NCBI GenBank assembly: GCA_030528625.1
Contig: JAUMYN010000001.1
Coordinates: forward strand, 186,001 to 250,000
Source: Candidatus Saccharimonadota bacterium
GTDB lineage: Bacteria > Patescibacteriota > Saccharimonadia > Saccharimonadales > Saccharimonadaceae
Length of the DNA: 64,000 nt
Direction: 5' to 3'
The translations under genes were made by a program, and so were the position numbers. Shown one piece after another: positions 59,158-64,000 of the stretch. A model generated the notes under the pieces. It saw only the letters and a list, made by a program, of their open reading frames with translations, was not told the DNA's origin and ran no database searches. The first letter of the stretch is position 1. Every line of letters begins with the position of its first letter.

Positions 59158-59906
59158 TGAAAAAAGTTATCAGTTTTGATCTGGATGATACGCTCGCGAT
59201 TACCAAGTCGGCCATTAGTCCGCGCATGGCGGTGCAATTGGCGCGGCTGCTGGAGCGGTATGATGTCTGCGTCATTACCGGCGGGACCTTTGAGCAGATT
59301 CGCAAGCAGGTGATTGACCGCCTAGAGATAGCGCCGGAGCTGCTTAGGAAGTTCCATGCTATGCCGACCTGCGGCACGCGGTATTACCGCTTTGACGGCG
59401 AGCTGTGGCAGCTGCAATATGCGAACGATTTGTCGGATGAACAAAAGGCGCAGATTATGACGGCGCTGGAGGAAACGGCGAAGGAGATGGGTATTTGGTG
59501 TGACAATCCAGCAGGCGAGATTATTGAAGATCGCCATAGCCAAATTACCATGTCAGCACTGGGTCAGCAGGCGACGCCAGAGGATAAATATGCCTGGGCT
59601 GAGCAGTACAAGGATATCCGTCCAGTGTATCGCGACAAGGTTGCGGCCAAGCTGCCAGGGCTGGAAGTGCGTATTGGTGGCACAACGAGTACGGACATTA
59701 CGCTGCCGGGCATTGACAAGGCATATGGCATCGGCAAGCTCATGGAGCTGAACGGTTGGACGAAGGACGAGGTGTTGTTCTTTGGTGATAAGCTAGAAGA
59801 GGGTGGTAATGATTATCCAGTGAAGGCGTTGGGTATTGATTCAGTCGCAGTCGAAGGCTGGGAAGATACCGCCTACGCGCTGGAAGGTATCAACGCTGTT
59901 TCGTAG
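59157..59906 (+). CDS. HAD-superfamily phosphatase (phosphomannomutase-like subclass)
   Basis: The 249-aa protein begins MKKVISFDLDDTLAITKSA with the HAD nucleophile (FDLDDT) and ends with KDEVLFFGDKLEEGGNDYPVKALG, typical of the HAD-IIB cap group that includes eukaryotic-type phosphomannomutase and sucrose- or mannosyl-glycerate phosphatases. Motif II is VCVITGGTF and a Lys lies in DKVAAK. It may phosphatase or isomerise a sugar phosphate. The ATG overlaps the tyrS stop. Confidence 0.85.
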   Translation: MKKVISFDLDDTLAITKSAISPRMAVQLARLLERYDVCVITGGTFEQIRKQVIDRLEIAPELLRKFHAMPTCGTRYYRFDGELWQLQYANDLSDEQKAQIMTALEETAKEMGIWCDNPAGEIIEDRHSQITMSALGQQATPEDKYAWAEQYKDIRPVYRDKVAAKLPGLEVRIGGTTSTDITLPGIDKAYGIGKLMELNGWTKDEVLFFGDKLEEGGNDYPVKALGIDSVAVEGWEDTAYALEGINAVS

Positions 59907-61946
59907 ATGAAGCTGACGACTGCGCTGAAGCAAATCAAAGGTGTCGGCCCCAAAACAGCCGAGGCCCTGGCGGCGGCGGGTTTGCACACCGTGGAGGACG
60001 CGCTGGGGTTTTTGCCGCGGCGCTATGATGATTATTCGCATGCGGTGCGCATCGTCGACCTGAGTCCTGGCAAGGTGGTAATTCGGGCACGCTGCGAGGC
60101 GATCAGCACGCGCATCGTGCGGCGGGGCCTACGCTTGACCACGGCGACTCTGAGTGATGATTCGGGTAAGGTGAAGGCCATTTGGTTCAATCAGCCCTAC
60201 CGCGAGGCGCAGCTGGCGGGCGGCGGTGAGTTTTTGTTTTCGGGCGAGTTTGGCCTGAGCCGCAACCAGTACCAGATCAGCAATCCGTCAGTGGAGCAAG
60301 CAGGCGACGCGCCAGCGGGTGATCAGCCAACTAGCGCCATCACGCCAGTGTACCGCGCCGTCAAGGGTCTGCGTCCGCGCGCGCTGCATGATTTGATGAA
60401 GCAGCTCAGACCCCTGATGCAATTTTTGCCCGAAACCTTGCCGCTAGATGTTGTCCAGCGCCAACAACTGGCCTCGCGCGCCGATGCGGTGCGGATGTTG
60501 CACTATCCGGTCTCACAGGACGAGGTGGCGCGCGGTCGAGAGCGGCTGGCGTTTGAGGAGTTATTTGAGATGCTACTGGCGGCGCAGTACAACAAACAGG
60601 AGCAAACGCGGCTGAGCGGTTGGCAGATTCGCTTTGATCAGCCGACGGTGAAGCGCTTTGTCCAGGCCTTGCCATTTGCGCTGACGGGGGCGCAAAAACG
60701 GGCGGCTTGGCAAATATTGCAGGATTTTGAACGGCCGCACCCGATGAACCGGCTGCTGCAGGGCGATGTTGGCTCGGGCAAGACGGTGGTGGCAGGATTG
60801 GCCGCCGCTCAGGCAGCCCAAGCTGGCTTTCAGACGGCCATCATGGCGCCGACGGAGATTTTGGCAGCCCAGCATGCCGAGACGCTGTCGGCGCTGTTGC
60901 GGCCACTAGGCGTCAATGTGGCGCTGCTGACGGGTTCGGTGAAGGGAAAGGCGCGCCAGGCATTGCTGGAGCAGCTGGCCGCTGGCACAATTGACATCAT
61001 CGTCGGCACTCATGCGCTTATTCAGTCAGGCGTCCAGTATCACCGCCTGGGCTTCGCCGTCATTGACGAGCAACACCGCTTCGGCGTCAAGCAGCGCCAG
61101 GCCTTGCTTGATAAATCTGAGCGTCTGCCGCACTTGCTCAGCATGACCGCCACGCCCATTCCGCGCAGTTTGGCACTGACGCTGTACGGGGAGCTCGATG
61201 TTTCGGTGCTGGACGAATTACCTGCTGGTCGCAAGCCCATCACTACTAAAATCTGGTCGCCAACCTCGCTGCCGAAATTATATGAAACCATCGACCATGA
61301 GCTTGCTGCTGACCGCCAGGTCTACATCATCTGTCCGCTGATCGATGACAATCCAGAGAACGACAAAGCGTCCGTTGAAGCCGAGTTTTCTCATCTGTCG
61401 AAATCCGTCTTTCGCCATCGCCGGGTCGGGCTGCTGCACGGCAAATTGAAGCCCGAGGAAAAGGACGCAGTGATGCGTTCGTTTGCCGCCGGCGAGCTCG
61501 ACATCCTGGTCTCAACAACGGTGGTGGAAGTGGGCGTTAATGTGCCAAACGCTACCATCATGCTCATCAAAAACGCCGACCAATTCGGCCTCTCGCAGCT
61601 ACACCAACTGCGCGGCCGGGTGGGGCGCGGTCAGCACCAAAGCTATTGTCACCTGCTCATGACGGGCCATGACAAGCCGTCCCAGCGCCTACGCGAAATT
61701 GAACGGTCGCAGAATGGTTTTTATCTGGCGGAAGTCGACCTGAGGCTGCGCGGCCCCGGTGAGATTTACGGCCGGGCCCAGCACGGTGCCCTGAACCTCC
61801 AAATCGCTACCCTGGCCGACACCAAACTAATCGCCCGGGCCCAAAAAGAAGCCGCCGCCTTTGTCGCCAGCGGCCAAGATTTGCTACAATATCAACAGCT
61901 GGCCCGGCAGGTCGGCCGCTATCAACGCATAACGACACTCAACTAA
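59907..61946 (+). CDS. recG: ATP-dependent DNA helicase RecG
   Basis: The 679-aa branch-migration helicase regresses stalled replication forks. The N-terminal wedge/OB part (KVVIRARCEAISTRIVR, KVKAIWFNQPYREAQL) precedes the helicase core with Walker A GDVGSGKTVVAGLAAA (about residue 286), the DExH box DEQHRFGVKQRQAL, MTATPIPRSLALTLYGELD, VEVGVNVPNATIMLI and the RecG RGRVGRGQHQSYC motif. Its length is near standard (~690). The start directly follows the HAD stop, with no clear ribosome site. Confidence 0.95.
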   Translation: MKLTTALKQIKGVGPKTAEALAAAGLHTVEDALGFLPRRYDDYSHAVRIVDLSPGKVVIRARCEAISTRIVRRGLRLTTATLSDDSGKVKAIWFNQPYREAQLAGGGEFLFSGEFGLSRNQYQISNPSVEQAGDAPAGDQPTSAITPVYRAVKGLRPRALHDLMKQLRPLMQFLPETLPLDVVQRQQLASRADAVRMLHYPVSQDEVARGRERLAFEELFEMLLAAQYNKQEQTRLSGWQIRFDQPTVKRFVQALPFALTGAQKRAAWQILQDFERPHPMNRLLQGDVGSGKTVVAGLAAAQAAQAGFQTAIMAPTEILAAQHAETLSALLRPLGVNVALLTGSVKGKARQALLEQLAAGTIDIIVGTHALIQSGVQYHRLGFAVIDEQHRFGVKQRQALLDKSERLPHLLSMTATPIPRSLALTLYGELDVSVLDELPAGRKPITTKIWSPTSLPKLYETIDHELAADRQVYIICPLIDDNPENDKASVEAEFSHLSKSVFRHRRVGLLHGKLKPEEKDAVMRSFAAGELDILVSTTVVEVGVNVPNATIMLIKNADQFGLSQLHQLRGRVGRGQHQSYCHLLMTGHDKPSQRLREIERSQNGFYLAEVDLRLRGPGEIYGRAQHGALNLQIATLADTKLIARAQKEAAAFVASGQDLLQYQQLARQVGRYQRITTLN

Positions 61947-62782
61947 TGTATTCAGGAACCACCTTTCATACCAAATCTGGCAATCTGATGGGAGTGCATC
62001 AGAAAATTGACCGTGTGGCGCGCCGTCATCTGCAACAGTTGCTACCAGCCTGGTGCGATTTTCCGTCTACCAAGCGCATCTTGCATTTTGAGGGCAATAA
62101 TGGTCCGGATGGCATTAAACGCAAAAGTCCAGCGGTGGACGAACCCTGGCACTATATCGATCCGCATGACGCGAATGATACGGCGCTGCTAGAGATGATT
62201 GATGAACATATCGCTAATCTGGCGGTGGCACTGGCGGCGGATAATCAAGCGCGCGCGGCGTTTGAAGCGGCCTGGATGGCGCATGCGATTACTGACGGCC
62301 TGACGCCACCGCACCATTTTCCGCTCGAGGAAAAATTGATGGAGCTGCGCGGCGGCGAGGGGCTGGAGACGCGGACAACCCTTGTCAAAAAGAATCTGAT
62401 GCCGGGCGATGGTGCGCTGGACATGCTGAAAAATAACTGGGAGTTCTGGGGCGCCAAGGGGGTGATGACCATGCATGTCGGCTTTGAGGCTGGCGTGGCG
62501 AGCGTGGTGGCCTATAAACGTTTTGCCAGTGGCCTGCCGACCGCTCAAGATGTGGCGCAGCTGCACATGGACGGTTTTCGTACCTGGTATATTGGCGCAG
62601 TGCATCGGGTGGTTGATTTGAAAATGTACCAAAAATTTGCCGAGACGGGCTGGACGACAGCGCTGGCGCGGCAGACCAACAAGCAACTGATGCCGCTGAT
62701 TATTCGGGCGGTGGTCTTGGGGTGGCTGAGTGCGGTGTGGCGTGCGGAAACCTTGCGGACTGAGGGCCGCCATGCGCATTAG
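61946..62782 (+). CDS. Phospholipase C/P1 nuclease-like hypothetical protein
   Basis: The 278-aa protein has ILHFEGNNGPDGI, EPWHYIDPHD, and AAWMAHAITDGLTPPHHFPLEE, a His/Asp pattern reminiscent of zinc-dependent phospholipase C/S1-P1 nuclease folds (Trp-1-like termini are not seen). A second helical half contains VMTMHVGFEAGVASVVAYKRF. There is no signal peptide, which is unusual for that family. It is coupled to recG by TAATG, and its last codons hold the rsmD start (11-nt overlap). Confidence 0.68.
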   Translation: MYSGTTFHTKSGNLMGVHQKIDRVARRHLQQLLPAWCDFPSTKRILHFEGNNGPDGIKRKSPAVDEPWHYIDPHDANDTALLEMIDEHIANLAVALAADNQARAAFEAAWMAHAITDGLTPPHHFPLEEKLMELRGGEGLETRTTLVKKNLMPGDGALDMLKNNWEFWGAKGVMTMHVGFEAGVASVVAYKRFASGLPTAQDVAQLHMDGFRTWYIGAVHRVVDLKMYQKFAETGWTTALARQTNKQLMPLIIRAVVLGWLSAVWRAETLRTEGRHAH

Positions 62783-63317
62783 GATTATTACTGGACAGTA
62801 TGGCGGGCGCTTTATCCAGGCGCCGCCAGGGAGCGCGACGCATCCGATGGGTGAGCGAGTGCGTTCGGCACTGTTCAATTCATTGGGCGGTGTGGTCGAA
62901 GGAGCGCGGGTGCTTGATGCGTTTGCTGGTTCGGGTGCGGTGGGACTGGAAGCGCTGAGTCGCGGTGCCGCCTCGGCGACTTTCGTGGAGCGCGACCGCG
63001 TAGCGCAGAAAGTACTGGCGGAAAACATCCAGTCGCTCGGTGCTCAAGAACAATCTATTGTAATAAATACAACAGTGGCGAATTGGCTGGAAAGCATGAG
63101 CATAACAGAGGAGTTTGACCTGATTTTTGCCGATCCGCCCTATCATCACCCGCAGTTTTCCACAATTAAGCGGCTCTTTGGACTTCTCAAACTAGGCGGC
63201 ACTATGGTATTATCACATCCAGGAATAGGTGAGGTGCCAATTCAAAACGGAATTGTTGTGGTGGACAATCGTAGTTACGGAGGTGCGCACCTCACCCGGT
63301 TCCTTCGAGAAAAGTAA
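62772..63317 (+). CDS. rsmD: 16S rRNA (guanine-N2)-methyltransferase RsmD
   Basis: The 181-aa Rossmann methyltransferase modifies G966 of 16S rRNA. It shows MRIRIITGQYGGRFIQAPPG, the Arg pair region PMGERVRSALFNSL, SAM loop VLDAFAGSGAVGLEALSRGA and the catalytic FADPPY. The start is the ATG at 62772 inside the upstream gene; a longer in-frame form from 62730 would add residues unlike the family. A strong terminator follows. Confidence 0.93.
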   Translation: MRIRIITGQYGGRFIQAPPGSATHPMGERVRSALFNSLGGVVEGARVLDAFAGSGAVGLEALSRGAASATFVERDRVAQKVLAENIQSLGAQEQSIVINTTVANWLESMSITEEFDLIFADPPYHHPQFSTIKRLFGLLKLGGTMVLSHPGIGEVPIQNGIVVVDNRSYGGAHLTRFLREK

Positions 63318-63331
63318 TTCGTAACCTAACA

Positions 63332-63359
63332 TCCTGACAGATATCTGTCAGGACTTTTT
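63332..63359 (+). terminator. Rho-independent terminator after rsmD
   Basis: TCCTGACAG-ATAT-CTGTCAGGA (63332-63353) is a 9-bp perfect stem with a 4-nt loop, followed by CTTTTTG. Confidence 0.85.
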
Positions 63360-63370
63360 GTTGTACAGCA

Positions 63371-63405
63371 AAACCCGCTGGAAGTAGAGAGCCAGCGGGT
63401 TTTTC
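63371..63405. terminator. Bidirectional terminator at the 3' end of the RNA candidate
   Basis: AAACCCGCTGG (63371-63381), a 10-nt loop and CCAGCGGGTTT (63392-63402) form an 11-bp stem. On the plus strand it runs into TTTTT, and on the minus strand into GGGTTTTGC, so it can end transcripts from both sides. Confidence 0.75.
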
Positions 63406-63739
63406 TGTTTCAAGGGGTTAGCAGTTGGGTTGTTGAACCGCTGGTAACTCCTTGCAGACGGAACAATCTGCACTGACCGGACTAGAACAAGCCGCTCCAT
63501 ATGGCAACCTCACCGCAAGCAACGGCGCACGAAATGTAGGCGCGACGGAGGTATCACCCGCATGGGTGCTGTAGATGAAGTACGGCATCAGTTAGTTAGG
63601 AGTCAAAACAGAGTAGCGGAGCCGCCGCGGTCAGCTCCGCTATAGCAACGTTCTTACCGAAAGCGGTCGAAGTCTCGCCCGCACCACTTGCCGTAGGGTG
63701 ATTTCATCTCCTCTTACCCGATGATGAGTGAATACAGTG
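63371..63739 (-). ncRNA. Structured non-coding RNA candidate, class not identified
   Basis: The 482-nt gap after rsmD has no plausible protein gene but is rich in stems: a 9-bp stem TAGCGGAGC/GCTCCGCTA (63614-63642 region), CACCC-GCAT-GGGTG, TGCAGA-N8-TCTGCA and GGGT...ACCC. I favour the minus strand because an extended -10 (TGC-TATTAA, plus 63746-63754) lies at one end and a terminator at the other, giving a ~370-nt RNA. Size and position would suit RNase P RNA or tmRNA, but I cannot find GAGGAAAGTCC, an ALAA-like tag ORF or a matched acceptor stem. Strand and class remain uncertain. Confidence 0.45.
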
Positions 63740-63764
63740 TTCAATTTAATAGCAGGTTAATAAT

Positions 63765-63793
63765 TTGGAGATTTGGGGTTTGTGGTGTATGCT
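63765..63793 (+). promoter_or_regulatory. Leaderless-type promoter of the last gene
   Basis: TTGGAG (63765-63770), a 17-nt spacer and TATGCT (63788-63793) lie 6 nt before the ATG at 63800. Confidence 0.5.
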
Positions 63794-63799
63794 ATAAGC

Positions 63800-64000
63800 A
63801 TGATAAACCGTCTTTACCACCACATTAGGCGACTATTTGATACTCCATCTATTGAAGAAGTTGCCGCATACCAGCATAAAATGCCAGGAAGTATTCGTGT
63901 TAAGATTTCCTACGACAAAAAGACGAAGCTCTATACCGCAACTATCGCTGCCCTTGACAAACAAAAGGTTACTGCGCTGCTTATCACTGAAAGTCGTGGT
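63800..64000 (+). CDS. Hypothetical protein, N-terminal part (3' truncated by window edge)
   Basis: The frame is open from ATG 63800 to the window end (67 codons): MINRLYHHIRRLFDTPSIEE and then a Lys-rich beta-like stretch (GSIRVKISYDKKTKLYTATI). I do not recognise it. A basic, short amphipathic N-terminus could associate with RNA or membrane. The start is supported by a promoter 6 nt upstream. Codon use is a little more AT-rich than that of its neighbours. Confidence 0.55.
   Translation, partial: MINRLYHHIRRLFDTPSIEEVAAYQHKMPGSIRVKISYDKKTKLYTATIAALDKQKVTALLITESRG

Noticed and set aside
62189-63028. A 279-codon minus-strand ORF opposite the PLC-like gene and rsmD
   Set aside because: It is antisense and rich in Arg/Pro/His, and no promoter or ribosome site precedes it.
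63498-63536. Tiny plus-strand ORF ATGGCAACC...TAG within the RNA region
   Set aside because: Twelve codons with no ribosome site or promoter, and it cuts through predicted RNA stems.
63614-63660. SRP RNA similarity (CGCTACTCTGTTT on the minus strand)
   Set aside because: Only a 13-nt coincidence; the conserved GGAAGGAAGCAG tip of the SRP RNA is missing.
63371-63739. tmRNA call for the structured RNA, from TTCGAC in the minus strand near a GC-rich 5' stem
   Set aside because: No matching 3' acceptor strand, no TTCRA T-loop with paired stem, and no ALAA-like tag reading frame could be placed, also not in a permuted arrangement.
63371-63739. RNase P RNA call for the same region, from TAGATGAA and AACAGAG on the plus strand
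   Set aside because: The near-universal GAGGAAAGTCC element is absent, and the required 5' half would fall in the rsmD terminator region.
1-64000. Stop-codon reassignment (TGA as Gly), known in other Patescibacteria lineages
   Set aside because: TGA ends many complete genes here at the expected length (pheT, rpiB, tkt N-half, VWA genes), and no conserved gene has an internal TGA.
1-64000. CRISPR arrays, transposases, prophage genes, tRNA or rRNA genes
   Set aside because: I found no regular repeats, no transposase-like ORFs, no cloverleaf-like gaps and no rRNA sequence; intergenic gaps are nearly all under 220 nt.

Overview
The window reads as chromosomal DNA of a small-genome, monoderm bacterium, most likely Candidatus Saccharibacteria (TM7, Patescibacteria). 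This rests on gene content and family resemblance, not on a search. Supporting points are dense packing with ATGA/TAATG overlaps, a sugar-phosphate shunt (rpiB, rpe-like, split transketolase, fba, PfkB), GatCAB, a shortened Rel protein, malic enzyme, type IV pilus parts, a Firmicute-like clpC-radA-PIN/TRAM cluster and many small membrane-anchored proteins of unknown role. The standard stop codons, including TGA, fit every gene. There are no rRNA genes, tRNA genes, CRISPR arrays, insertion sequences or prophage genes.

Layout. 0-4.8 kb: the end of pheT, an ABC exporter, an FKBP isomerase, trxB and ppa. 4.8-8.6 kb: rel (minus), gap, and two minus-strand membrane proteins. 8.7-14.8 kb: a sugar-phosphate block (rpiB, rpe-like, tkt N-half, a membrane protein, tkt C-half, then fba, PfkB kinase and a small protein). 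14.8-21.4 kb: minus-strand LOG protein and a seven-gene operon (PRTase-like, MoxR, DUF58, small membrane protein, two VWA proteins, TPR protein). 21.4-24.0 kb: argG-argH behind a leader. 24.1-34.9 kb: uvrB, a membrane protein, a giant prepilin, gatC-gatA-X-gatB, two Nudix hydrolases, galU and two small membrane proteins. 34.9-47 kb: dnaE, a small ORF, a SpoU methylase, pilB, malic enzyme, rplS, an RNase HII-YraN fusion and pepN. 47-64 kb: a secreted HNH nuclease, a peptidoglycan-binding protein, nusA, clpC-X-radA-PIN/TRAM, a PBP1-type synthase, tyrS, a HAD phosphatase, recG, a PLC/P1-like protein, rsmD, a structured RNA candidate and a partial gene.

The best candidate for an undescribed system is the argG leader on the minus strand. 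A consensus promoter drives a 17-codon ORF with four consecutive arginine codons, followed by an intrinsic terminator. An 8-nt segment at the end of the ORF is exactly complementary to an 8-nt segment that overlaps the terminator's 5' arm. This is the full layout of ribosome-mediated attenuation responding to arginine.

The second theme is transcription and translation starts. About fifteen genes have a TATAAT/TATACT-like -10 box only 6-7 nt before the start codon, so their mRNAs should be leaderless. Operon-internal genes instead use AGGAG-type ribosome sites or stop-start overlaps. The extreme case is pepN and the HNH nuclease, which diverge from one 8-bp palindrome (AGTATACT) in a 20-bp gap. 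Convergent genes often overlap at their stop codons with no terminator between them.
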